From the NCBI GenBank assembly GCA_003342815.1, contig PTEX01000145.1:788600-852599 (forward strand): a DNA stretch of 64,000 nt, in the 5' to 3' direction. The first letter of the stretch is position 1; each line of letters opens with the position of its first letter. The stretch comes from Eudromia elegans (lineage: Eukaryota > Chordata > Aves > Tinamiformes > Tinamidae). Shown here one piece after another: positions 22,926-34,558 of this stretch. The notes under the pieces were generated by a model, which made no database searches, was not told the origin of the DNA, and saw only the letters and a list, made by a program, of their open reading frames with translations. The translations under genes and the position numbers were made by a program.

Positions 22926-25900
22926 TCAAGCTTTCACAGCTCCCCTCCTCTCAGAAATCTGAAAACTTTTTGCTGTCCTCCCACTCTGTCCCTCCTCTCC
23001 TCTGAGTAACATGCAAATAAAATCTGCTTTTCTCCTTTGCCAGATTCCTTCCTCCCACCAGAACTGAAAAAGAACAAAACAAGACTTGCTCTCCTTTCTT
23101 CTCACCCTGTCTACCAAAACGCTCTCTCCTATAAACAATCCAAAAAAAAAAAAAAAAAAAGGAAGGAGAAGGAATACTTCCCCACGACAAAACTCATTTT
23201 TTCTTTTCTCTCATGCTGTCCTTCCTTGCTTATCCTGCCTTGTTTCTCATCCATTAATCTCAAAAGGATGGCAGTGTTATCTTTATTAGTTTTGTTACCT
23301 TTCATTCGCTTTATGGTTTCTTATCCTCTCATTATCTTGATCTATTCAGGGCTCATTGATCCTAAGTATTTTGCTCATTGATACCTTAGCTAGGTGGAAA
23401 GTTATGTCCTTATGTCCTAATATATGCATGTATCTCCCTGCACCTGCACCCAAAATTTACCTTTTTTTGTTCTTAAACATTCAGTACATATGTGTCTGAG
23501 ATAAACCACAAACAATGAAGGTTTTCAGAGGCAAGAACTGTACTGTGAAGTTTAAACACCTGTAGGTACCTGTGGGTACCTGCAGACATTCTTGCATCCT
23601 GTGTTGCACGTTCAGCTCTATCTCTCCAATTTATGTTCCCTGTATTTGTATCAGTATTTGATAAGTATAAATTTCAGAACTAACTAAATCTAAAAACTAA
23701 ACTAAGATCAGTTTCAGGGAAAGTAATAGCACTACAACTGTAGGGATAGTGTTACTTTCATATTATTTCTTCTGGTGAACAAAAAGTGGCCCTCCTTTTA
23801 TTATTGTGTATATTTCAAAAATAATCAATAATAATTTACAATTTTATGGTCATCACCCTTAAAAAAATAATTTCTGAATTGTTCAACCTGTACAACTCCC
23901 AACCAATAAGAATGAAAACTGATTAATCCTGAATCTCCTGTAACACTTGAATCTGCACAGTACAGTATCTAATTCATATACCCCTCAGCTCTTGTCCAAT
24001 GGGATCCAGAAAAGGAATCAGCTGTATATCTACAAATAAAGCAATCACATTAGAATTATTTTGGCAAATTAAATAGCTACAGCAAATTACAATTAATTTC
24101 TTTTAATATATTCTGATGCCTAGCTCTGATATGAATAGAAAATCACAGAAGAGTTAAGTAATAGATGATACACCCTAATTTTTAAGAGGAAGCTTCATTA
24201 ACTTATTAAAGCCCTTCCATTTTTGAATAGGCAACCCGTGAATTCTTCTTTCTTCAAGTTAAATTACAATATGATAATGAATACCATAGTGTCAGCAGAA
24301 TAAACAAAGAAGCTTTACACAGATGTGCTGCACAGTTTATGTGCCTTCTTTTTCTAGAGTGCATTAAATAGAGCTGTTGTATATCAGCTTGGCCAGATGT
24401 GTAGAAAATGTACCGAGGTACTTAAAAACTGTGATACAAGGAGGAGATTGAATATCTGTGGGACCAGAAATTCAGATAGGTTGTAGTGTCATCCTTAGGC
24501 TGCAGCACAGGGCTTGAGATCAGGGGATGGGACTGAATTTGTGATATTTTAAAGAAAACTGATATAGCATATCAGTACAGGAATTAAAAACTTAGCTTAA
24601 GTTGTTAGTGTCTGGGCGTACAACTCTGACAAATATTTATCATGCATATTTGACACAAAATATCTTCTGCACACTCTTCAGGGCAAGAAAGTGCATGAGA
24701 GAGGACAGTAACACACATGCAGACTATTAAGTTCTGGATGATTTCAGTACGGTAAAATAATTGCATCTCAGGTAATCCTGCTATTCTTGGTTATCCACTG
24801 CATCAGGATGTAGAACAGTAACTGCTGATAAAAGAACTACTTTAAAAAAAAGAAATATGTGTCCAGATTTTACAAATAAAAGAGTTGAACTAGTTGAACT
24901 AGTTGAACTAGATCAAGTTTTTATTGTATGAGATTTTGACCACATTCCATTATGACGAATAGTTACTACATACTAATATTTATATAATATGCGTATTAAT
25001 ACATTTACACATAGTCATTTATAAATAACGTATGAGATGATAGTTACAAATTCAGCTTTCATCCCTGGAAGTCTGACAACATTCATAATTCTATCAACAG
25101 TCTGGATGGCTAAGAGTGAAACTCAAGGAACAGCTAAATAAATTTAAGGGATATCTTACTATGAAATAGAATTTGTAAGTGATGCATGAAACTCAAGAAT
25201 CTAGGGAGGTTTTAGAGTTATTCTCTTTCACCTAAATGCTGATAGGAGCCCATTGGTGCTTTCCACACCTAGGTGTAAAGCAAGCTGTTCAGGTTCCATG
25301 TACAACTCCACGTAATGTACATTAGAATCACTGACATGATTAAAAAGAAATGTAAATTAGCTGCGTGCTTCTTAGGGAGATAATGAGCTCCCAGATTATG
25401 AAAGAGAAATTTTGTTGACTTAAGTAAAATAGATCTAATAAATGGCATATGATTCATAAAATCTGCAGGGAATATGGAATTTGCATATGAATTATATCAT
25501 TAATAAAACTTGAGACAGTGATATATTTAATTTAATATTCCTTTACTCATTTAATGGAAAGGATGTCTATAAAGAAAAAGCTATTTCTCCAAGAGTGCAG
25601 GACTTAAAAGATCTTGCAGAGACACTTCCAAATCTAAGGAGCCTTATTGGGGCTCTTGGGCTTGCTTGGGCTTTGAGTCCTGAACCTGTCAGAACAGATG
25701 GGGCCAAGTAGAGTCACTTTGCCACTCCTGTTGAACCAGCGTAGATTATTTTGCAGTTACCTACTTCACCATCTTCTAGAGAAAATCCTGCCTATGAAAA
25801 ACCTTGTGGTTTTTAGCTTTTTGTCATTACGCGAGCCGTAGAGATCGACCATGTTCCTGGGATATCAGTGGAGATTTTGGTTTTGACTTCAGTGAGAATA

Positions 25901-28650
25901 TGCTCAAATTTCAAATGAGAGCATAAAAGAAGCTGAACTATGCAGAATTTGGAAAATTTCTGTGGCTTTGCATTTCCTTTTTCTCTTTCCAACTTTTTGC
26001 CTCAAGAGAGGCTGTATTAAAAAAAGGTAGGAAAAAATGGGAATGGCAATCAACTGTCAGAAGCACCTGATGTCAGTAACAGAAGATCATAATTCTTTAT
26101 TAAGAATTTTGAATATTGTTAATGTTAGAATATGCGGTACTTTACACTTTGCATTATCTTCTCCTAATCCTAGCTGTTATTATTCAGTAGAGAGACATTA
26201 TCATAAGCAATGTGTCCACTTATGATAAGTGCTAACTCCCCTGTGAGTCAGCTATCTGGTGGGCAACCCTTGCAAATTTTGCTTTAACATAGCAATAAAA
26301 ATAGAGAGCACTTTTGTGCAATAATGGGTTTTCCTACGTCTGAAGTGCACCATGAGTCAATTCTGTAAGATAATGGCATGGCAACAGGTCAATAGCAGTA
26401 GCGTGAGAAAATGTCACTGCAGCACACAAACATCATCAGATAAGCTAATGAATTCTCCATCAGTCATCTTGTACAATAGAAATAGTTACAATGAAAGAGT
26501 ACTATTACTTGATCTCTTTGGAAAATAAACATTTGAACTTGACATTTTTTTTTCCCAGAAATGCCATACTGTTCCCTAAGAGTATTTACAGAGTGGCAAG
26601 ACACCACGACCATACAAAACGCTAGAAAAACAGCTTTTCACCTATAATCCTCAGAGCCACCCTAAAGGTGAGACTTTGGTATTTCTCATGTTCTTTTGTT
26701 GTCACTAATGGAAATGAAACACCATTACAGGAGTTACCTAGAAATGGATAGGTTTCCCTCTTGCTCAGGAATGCATGGGTTAGGTTGTTCTGTATCTAAC
26801 TTCCTGATCCACTGGCTAATCTACAATACAGGGATACTTTCAGGCAGACCCATTTTCAGCTTGCCTTTGACCACTTTCTTTAAAGGAGTTTTAGAGACAC
26901 TCCTGACTAGATGCTGATACCTGTAGCTGCATCATCATTGCTGGCAGCAGTGATGATGTTTCTATATTTTCATTTATCTGTTGGTATCTGTCATATTACT
27001 TGTGTGATTATTCAGCTCAGAACAGAGTCTTTAGTGAACCCAGTAGTTTCAGTTTAATGTGTGGTGCTAGGCAAATAAATTCTCTTTTTTTTTTTCTGTT
27101 TGGAGGTTTGGAGAGATGTCCCCACTCTTTCTCAAGGCAATGCCAAGTTCAGGTAGGAAGGCACTCCATGAGCATGGTGGTTTCAGTTCAACAGAGTCTG
27201 GATGAAGAGAAGAATCAACAGGCCAAAGTCTGAATTCCAGGCCTGTGAATACACTTGAGAAATGTTTGAGCACCAAAGATATCCTACCACTTGAGAAGAA
27301 ATCTCATGCATTGCTCTAGCCCAGGTCCTCGAACTAGAGAGAGTTAAGGTAGTGTGTTTATATGTTAAAGATGAACGACCTGGAGGGCATCTTTCTCTTC
27401 TTTCACCAGTCACTGTCACCTTCTGGAAGCTGTAGCTGTTGCTATCTCAGCCTCTCACTATCACAGGCAATATCTGCTGAACGCTGCCTGTCTCAGAGAC
27501 CTCTGTGGCTGCTATAACTGTTGAGGAGGAAACGGGTGAAGGCAGCAATGCTGGGAAGTCTGCCTACTCCCTTAGCCTTTCAGAAGGAGCAGCAGCTCTG
27601 TGTCAGTTCATTCACAGGTTAGGAAGGAGGCATTTGCCTTTTCAATCTTTGCTTGAATAGCAATATGCTCTCCTCCAGGGAAAAAGACATATGGAAATGT
27701 CCTGTATGCCAGATTTGGCTACGTGTTGCCAGTAGGTCATGGGCCACACAAGAAAGCTGACTAGCTCTACTCCAGACCTTTAAATGAGCTCTAGCCAAAC
27801 CCCACACTGCTTGTTCTGGCTAAAAGTCATGCCAAGCCACCTGGGCCTTCAGTTCCTTTCAACGTGTCCTCCAACTGTGACCTTTAGCCTTTAGAGCCAA
27901 TGCTGCTCTTCTCTGCATCTTAAGCAATTTTCCCTGGATTATTACACCTTTCACCTCTTTTCTACAATGGAACTGGTTGATTCATACAACAATAAATGAA
28001 GCACATCACTCCTGTGAAATGCTGGGTGTCAGAAAACTGCTCCAGAGCCTAAATACTGCACCAGCGACCTCTGCCATTAGGCACGTTCTCTCTCATGGAA
28101 CATTAGAGTTAATCACACAGTGAATCCCTGAAAAATACAAACCATAACAGGATGCTGTGAACTTGTTTAGACTTAAGCATGATGCAGAATTCTGCCCACA
28201 GAATAATAAATTACCAAACTATGTCAGTGTGTCTTTGGATGTTCTGACTGGAGAAGGGACTGAGGAATAAATATTACACTAATTCATTCTTGGTTTTATA
28301 AAAGGTATTTTCTGCTAAAAATATTCCTCAAGGTCATGACCTGCTAAGCTGCATTCTGTCATGCATCCCGGAGTATTGCCCGTGCAATAATAATCTTATA
28401 ATTAAAATGTAAGGCATCATATTATTTTTAGCATATTACTATCCAAAATCATTCAAGCACAAGCCAATGATCCCTTCAGAGGAAAACCGTAAACTTGATC
28501 TTCCATTTAATATCTGCTAAAATGTCTAATTTGCCTTCCCTTTGCAAAATTTGGCCGTTGATACTCAAGATACTCAATTTCAGAAGAGAGATTTTCATGG
28601 TAATAAATTTACATCAATGATGTGACTATGGGGTCCCATCAAACCTAGAG
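22926..28650. other. unannotated; A-run and pyrimidine-rich tract
   Basis: About 22930-23250 is pyrimidine-rich, contains gcaaataaaatctg (a polyadenylation-like aataaa at about 23015) and includes a 19-base A run at 23142-23160. An old LTR or retroposon end is possible but not shown. From 23250 to 28650 the DNA is AT-rich with short frames only; a 9-base unit is triplicated at 24883-24909. No exon is supported. Confidence 0.45.
24883..24909. repeat. 9-bp unit repeated three times
   Basis: agttgaact occurs three times head to tail without mismatch in AT-rich DNA. A minimal minisatellite, probably length-polymorphic. Confidence 0.95.
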
Positions 28651-28708
28651 ACAAAGATATTTCTAGGACAGATGGACAGACAAAGATATTTCTAGGACAG
28701 ATGGACAG
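28651..28708. repeat. 29-bp perfect tandem duplication
   Basis: The 29-base unit starting acaaagatatttctaggac and ending gatggacag is present twice without mismatch (28651-28679 and 28680-28708). Perfect identity implies a recent event or a polymorphic allele. Confidence 0.95.
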
Positions 28709-29156
28709 GCTCAGTTGCACCGAGTATGGGGGAGTTGTGGCAAAAGTCAGAGAAAGTGTCCCCGCCCTTGCAATGTGTTGTGAACCCACTGAGCTGTCTG
28801 ACACAGGCTGGATGTGTCTGTCAGTCCTTCCCGAGCAGAGAGCCAAGGCTGGCAGAGCACAGGGCTCACGTCACCACTGAAGGGCTGTGCAGCACCATTG
28901 CTAGGAGCTCGTTTATGAGGGTGGAAGGGTGAGGACATGTCTTTCTCATGATACATTTTCTGAGATGGAAATAAAGGATCTCTGCTAGCTGCCATGAGAC
29001 TAGTGGTGGCAAAACTGTGAGGTAATGTTTTGATTTTTTTTAAGGTGACATATTGCAAAGTATCTCTGTGTCTCATAAGCCAACACAGCCTTGGGAAGGT
29101 GACTGCCCGGTAGGCAGGAAGAGCTGAGTGCGGCAGTCCTGTTTTCGTTATTCCTT
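28709..29156. other. unannotated, both strands open
   Basis: Moderately GC-rich sequence with overlapping frames on opposite strands (28726-28932 plus; 29076-28747 and 28846-28595 minus). The longest is 109 codons. No domain is recognised and no transposon end is seen until the CR1 copy begins. Confidence 0.4.
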
Positions 29157-29355
29157 CACAGAATCACAAGTGGTTGAGGTTGGAAGAGACCTCTAGAGAT
29201 CATCTAGTCCAACCCCCTGCTCCAGCAGGGACCCCTAGAGCACGGGGCACAGGGTGGCATCTGGGTGGGTTTGAAGATCTCCAGGGAAAGAGACTCCACA
29301 GCCTCTCTGGGCAGCCTGTTCCAGGGGCTCTGGTAGCTCCTCTGGTGAAGAACTC
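29157..29355 (-). mobile_element. short CR1 LINE copy, 3' end only
   Basis: Minus-strand CR1 piece. The left edge (cacagaatcacaagtggttg) is the reversed 3' terminus. It continues through agtccaaccccctgctccag, gcacagggtggcatc and gcagcctgttccagg before homology fades near 29355. Severe 5' truncation is typical of CR1. The gctccagcaggg block places it with the copy at 45567-46144. Confidence 0.95.
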
Positions 29356-32149
29356 TGGCACACACATTTTCCATAACAAACTATTTGACTACTCTGCTGA
29401 AAAGCAGGCCAAATTTGCCTTGGAAATCTGCTTTCTCAGAATGCTCTGCCTGACACAGTAATTATTCACTTGGCAGTTACTTGCTCTAACTGAATGTCCT
29501 TTTCAAACCTGTTGGTAAGATACACACACCACCTGGAAGAGCCTAGTTTGCACATAGCCTAATCTACACACACCTAGTATCCCTTGTTGATGATTATTGT
29601 TAGCTGATGCTGGACAAAAAATAATTGAAAAAAAAGAACAAGGAAGAACTATGGTCAGCACCAATTGGGCTACCAGGGTGAAATTCATATTACAAATGAT
29701 TTGCAAAGAATCAAACCCAGAAATCTCAGATCAGTTATTTGCAAAGAATACTTGGGCTTCCTTTCCTCACAATCAGTTTGACCTTAATTCTTGTTGGGCA
29801 ATATGCTAGGAAGACAAGAGGTGATTCTCTGGGTTTTCTTTAGTCAAATGCTGTCAGTTGCTCCATTTCTGTTTTTCCCTTTCATTCTGAGGCACATAGA
29901 TGATCCATCTGCTGCCAGCCACGTCAGCTCTTATTTTCTGAACAAAAACAAAACTACAAAATAAACACTAGATAAGCTCTTGTAATAGATTATAAAAGAC
30001 ACAACAGAAATAATATGGAAACACTCTAGTACATAAGCTATTATTCAGCACTGATGGTGTAAGGTCTTCCTATCCTGTATGGAAAGCTTTGTACTTGCTT
30101 CTCTGTTTCGAAGAGCCCCATCGTTAATATCACCTCTTCTAGCACAGTGAACTCATGACTGTGCCTAATCCCTTTCCTCTCCCTCCTGTACACAGCAGAA
30201 TCAAGCCAGCATTGCACATACCATTACTCTTAAACAGCAGCTTTTAGAGCTGCGTTTTAATTAGGGTAGTTCTGTCTCTAATGGCCCATGCACACAAGTG
30301 GCTTCTGGAGCTTAATAAGTAACTGCACGTCAGCTGAGGCAGGGTGACTGCCCATGCGCTCGCTTGCCCATAACCTGTGGTCAATGTTGGGGAAAACATT
30401 TTTCTCTCATTAGCCTCGACTAAAGTCTGAGCTAGCAGTTTTACATCATATCGGCAGTGGGGTAATAGAACCTTCAATAGAACCCTAGGCACGTTTGTGA
30501 GACCACTAGTTGTACGTTCCCTAGGACAGGCTGGTTAATGGGAGGAAGGAAGGTTCATCTTCTGTGCCTTCTCTTTCTTCAAAATGCATAACAGAATGAA
30601 CCCAGGCTAATTACACAGGTTTGCTTTCTGTAGGGGGAAAGATAGTATGTTGTATTAATGGTGAAATTCAAAGACAGGTCTTTTCGTTTATTTCCATGCA
30701 TAGAAATGCTAGCTGTAGCACTGAGATCCTCTTGAGATCCACTGAGATCTGCAGATGCAGAATACTGCAGTATTTTAGAACTGAAGATTTCCTGTGTGAC
30801 ATGGTGTAATTCAAAGTTTATTATGTCCATTTATTTATAGAGGAAGTGGGAAAAGTGCAGCTTGTCAACTTATCAGTTACGTCTGTAAAGGACACTGGAA
30901 ACCTTATCTATAGGAAATAATGCAAACTGTTACTGTACTCATGTTTGTTGGGGATATTTTTGATATAAATCCCCTGGAGTGAATTTTCTAGGATTATTTA
31001 TTCTGTCCAGGGAGGCATGCAGATATTTTTCTTTTGCTAACAGAAATATTGATTTGATATTCAAAATAAAACTTATTTTCTTAATATGCTCTTTCATACC
31101 CACACAGCCAAAAAAAAACCCCATAAATTAATCAAATAATAAACAATTATTCTTATATTTTTCTAAAAGAAATTGTATGACTTAGAAAAGATTATCACAA
31201 AGGATTGCAAATCTAGAGAAGAAAAGTGGAAACATTTTAGCTGCAAGTGCTGAATTCATTTCTCTTGTAGTAAAATTAGAAAATATATATTTTACATTTC
31301 TTGTGCTGAAACTCACCAAGAAACACAGCTGATATCCTTCTGTATGACTCACTGCATGACTCATGATCTGAAACTGGCTGCATTTGTCACTTGGAATGGA
31401 CGGCAGATGCACTGGTTTTTATCTGCTCATTTATGAGTACCCACATGTGCCAGTTGTGTGTTCGGAAGCTCACAGGGCTGGCACCTCTGATTAGGGCATT
31501 TCTGCATGTGCGTGGGATAAGGATTTATTCCAAGGAAAAGGTCCAGAGAGCTGTCATGATGAAAAGGCAGGCATACAATAAATGTAGGTGTCAGATAAGC
31601 TTTACCAATACAGAAATGTACACTGAGTCCCTTAGCTCCAAATTTCCATTTTGTGCGGACACCCACAACTGAAAAATTGCCATCTAATCCTCAAGATATT
31701 TTAAATCCACAGATATTTATGTTTTCAACATAAAAATGACCTAGATGCTTGAAAATTAATGAGTAAATATTACACTTTAGGAACTACAGTGATTTGTACA
31801 TTAGCATTTCTCAATCAGGGAGCTAACCTAGTAGGAATATAATGACTGGATAGGTCTCTGGCAAACAGAGAAGGTACTTTCCTTCCTTTTGTGGAGACAT
31901 TCAAAGGTTAGCATTGAAGATGAAAGAATTTAGATTCAGTTTCTTTTCCTGTTAAAAGGGTTTGGAAGCTGCAAATCTAAACTTGCAGGAGAACCTCCAG
32001 ATTTGTTGTGTGTACAGTGGCGTACACTATGCTGAAGGTTATGGGTTCATCAAAGCAGTGCGTGGGACAGACAGAGATTGCAAACCTGAGACTAACTCTA
32101 TGATCTAATGATCCAGACACTCACCTAGAAGCCTGAAACCTGGCCTCCC
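29356..32149. other. unannotated AT-rich stretch
   Basis: Short frames only, the longest 95 codons (29174-29461 plus), which is mainly the shadow of the CR1 copy. Plus frame 31391-31672 (93 codons) and minus frame 31666-31427 overlap and match nothing. No RNA gene or repeat recognised. Confidence 0.45.
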
Positions 32150-33060
32150 CAAAGCAGGGAAAGGGAGCAAACAAGGTGGCTTGAGGAGGAACAAACGTGG
32201 GAGAGCAGATGGGAAAGAGGATAAAAGGACTTTTCTGGTCATGCCCTTCACCTAGTCAGCATGGTCTGTTCTGTCTCCTTATTATCTCTGTTTATGACTA
32301 GGTTTATGGGGGAGATGCTCTGTGTGTCTGTAGGCTGTCCAAGTGCCACCAGCTGGAGAGGGAGCACAGGTCACAGGGGCCATGTGTCCGTGATGCCACC
32401 AGCTGGAGGGACTGGATGGAGTATGTGCGCACTCACTCGGTGTGTGGGTGCGGATATCCATACGTAATTTCTGGCAAACATCAAGCCAGACTAAGTGGCA
32501 AGCAGGAACAGAGGCTTCGGAGCCAGGTATTAGGATGGCTGTAAGCTTGGGTCGAGTCCTGGAGAGAAAAGGGTCACTCCTGAACACTGGAAGGACGAAC
32601 GGGTCAAACTCAGATACAGGAGAAGTATCTCCTGGGAGACACATGATGGGAAGTCAGCTACCGGGGGCACGGTAGGCGGAAAGGGCAGGACACCAGCTGC
32701 TGGAAAGACCTGTGTGTGTCTGACTGTCCATGAGGCAATTGGTCAACCAGGGAATCCGTGGGCAGCTCCTAGACAGACTTGATGCCTAAGGCCAGTTACT
32801 GGAGGGATCCACAGTGTTTGTGTGTGTGTGTTTGCAGTGGGGTCTGAGTACCAGCAAGTGGAGTAGTGCTGTGCGTCAGGACAGCTTGAAACATTTTATG
32901 GGTGACCGGAGCATGGCACATAAATGTCAGAGGCAAGGGACTTAGTCTGGAGAACCACCTTTCAGTGAGCTCATTCCTGCAGATGGCAGTTTGCTGTCCT
33001 GCAAGGAGGCAGGAGATTCAGCCCCAAAGTTACAGTACTGAGAATAATCCCCCAGTGCAG
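32150..33060. repeat. degenerate minisatellite-like GC-richer tract
   Basis: GC-richer DNA in which a ccagctggag-type core recurs with variation: gccaccagctggag at 32345-32358 and 32395-32408, caccagctgctggaaag at 32691-32707, gccagttactggaggg at 32791-32806, and taccagcaagtggagtag at about 32849. GT-rich stretches lie near several (for example 32818-32832). Just upstream at about 32220 is ataaaagg, a TATA-like string. This could be a decayed minisatellite or an LTR; the family is not identified. Frames of 120 codons minus (32644-32282) and 77 codons plus (32442-32675) cross it without known motifs. Confidence 0.4.
32818..32832. repeat. short GT repeat
   Basis: A 15-base GT-rich stretch, tgtgtgtgtg with flanking ttt, inside the minisatellite-like tract. 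Confidence 0.85.
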
Positions 33061-33758
33061 AAAGCCCCTTGTGCTTGGCTCACATCTTCCACACATTGTC
33101 TGTGATTTTTTTCCTAACTTGTTCTCTTTATTATGAAAAGTTCAGACTTGTTTAGTCATGTAAAAGCAGGAAAGAAAAAAGAGGAGCATATGTGCTGCTC
33201 TATTTTGAGTAGGCGAACCAGATGGTACAGAAGTAGAAACTACTGTTTCTCAGGATTTTAAATAGCAATTGAACTAATACAAGTATCCAAATTCAGAGAT
33301 GTAAGCAGATAAAGAGATAAAAAGAAATTCATCATCATCAAAAAAAAAGAAAAAGCTACTTGTTTTTATTGGCCTCTGCCATACTTCAAGTCTGATCCTG
33401 GGAAAAAGCCTACTGTATTCAAAGTAAACTGACACATGTGCTCATGTCCTGTCCCCAAAGAAATCATGTGGAGTTTTACCATTTACTTCAGTGTAATAAA
33501 GGTTTTGTTAAAATATGCAGAAATAAAACCTACATGGGATAGTATCTTGGTCTTGCTAAGGCTAATAGGAAAAGATTCATCAAGTATAACCAGGAAAATA
33601 TTTGTTATAGAACAGAACAAGCTTTTTTTTTTTTTTTTTTTAAATTGAAAATGACAAATAAAATACTACCAGGATGAGCTGTTAATATTTATTCTTGCAT
33701 TAATGATGTTGCATTTTATCCAATAATAAAATCAAGTGCAATTATAAATTGTTTGTTA

Positions 33759-33811
33759 AAATCACCAGTGACTGTGTCTTTTCATACAGAGTATCAGGCT
33801 CAGGAAGGTAC
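33759..33811 (+). repeat. dispersed 53-bp repeat, copy A
   Basis: Matches copy B at 34506-34558 at 44 of 53 positions by eye, with the core ttcatacagagtatcag identical. No similarity is obvious beyond the edges. The core looks like a 3' splice site (catacag then agtatcag), but no continuing frame is evident. Confidence 0.75.
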
Positions 33812-34505
33812 AAAGGAATGACTGAAATTGTAAGTGGAGGCTGGGAGTGGCTCTAAGTGGCTCAAAAAGTTTCACTAGACTTTTCACAGAGTTTCACAGA
33901 CTTCTGTCTGTGCTACTCCTGCCCCCCAAAATATACTGGCCAGACTTTGCCTGTGTGTAAAACATTTGTGACTTGTAAAAAAAATGGCAAGATTCAAATG
34001 TGCGTTTGCTAATCTTTTCCTGATAAAAAAGGAGTCTCCGTTTTTGAGGATAACAATGGACCTCAAGTTTCTAGCAAAAGCCATGAGCAGGACTTAAGAG
34101 TTCTACGTGGAGAAAGATAACAGGGACAGTAGGTCATACTGTCTCAGAAAACGAGTTTGTTCTGTATCTGTTTTGTGTCTTCAGCGCTTTTTACTAATTA
34201 ATATAAGCTCTGTAAACAGAAGTTGCTTTGAATGTTTTGCACAAATGCCTAACTATGAGAGGGAAAGGTGGACAAGGAAAAGCTTTCCCCATTTAGGATT
34301 TTCATACATCTCTTTCTATTAATTCTGACAGTTTTTAGGACTTTGGTAGTGATAACTACCAAAGGTTGGTGTTGCAGGTCTGGTTCAAGAATTGCACAAC
34401 ACACATTCCAATAGGGTTACGCCTACTTGCATCTTTTAAGATTACACCCACTTCAAGTGATAAGATCTAGATACAATGGAAAACAAAATTTCTTTTCAGA
34501 AGTTC

Positions 34506-34558
34506 AAATCACTGGTGATTTTATCTATTCATACAGAGTATCAGACCCAGGAAGATAC
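34506..34558 (+). repeat. dispersed 53-bp repeat, copy B
   Basis: Direct-orientation partner of the copy at 33759-33811, 747 bases apart start to start. It reads aaatcactggtgattttatc, then the shared ttcatacagagtatcag. Origin unknown: local duplication, unlisted repeat, or paired exon-like sequence. Confidence 0.75.

Noticed and set aside
22926-23160. Possible LTR end (aataaa signal in pyrimidine-rich DNA followed by an A run)
   Set aside because: No partner LTR, primer-binding site or tg...ca termini could be identified.
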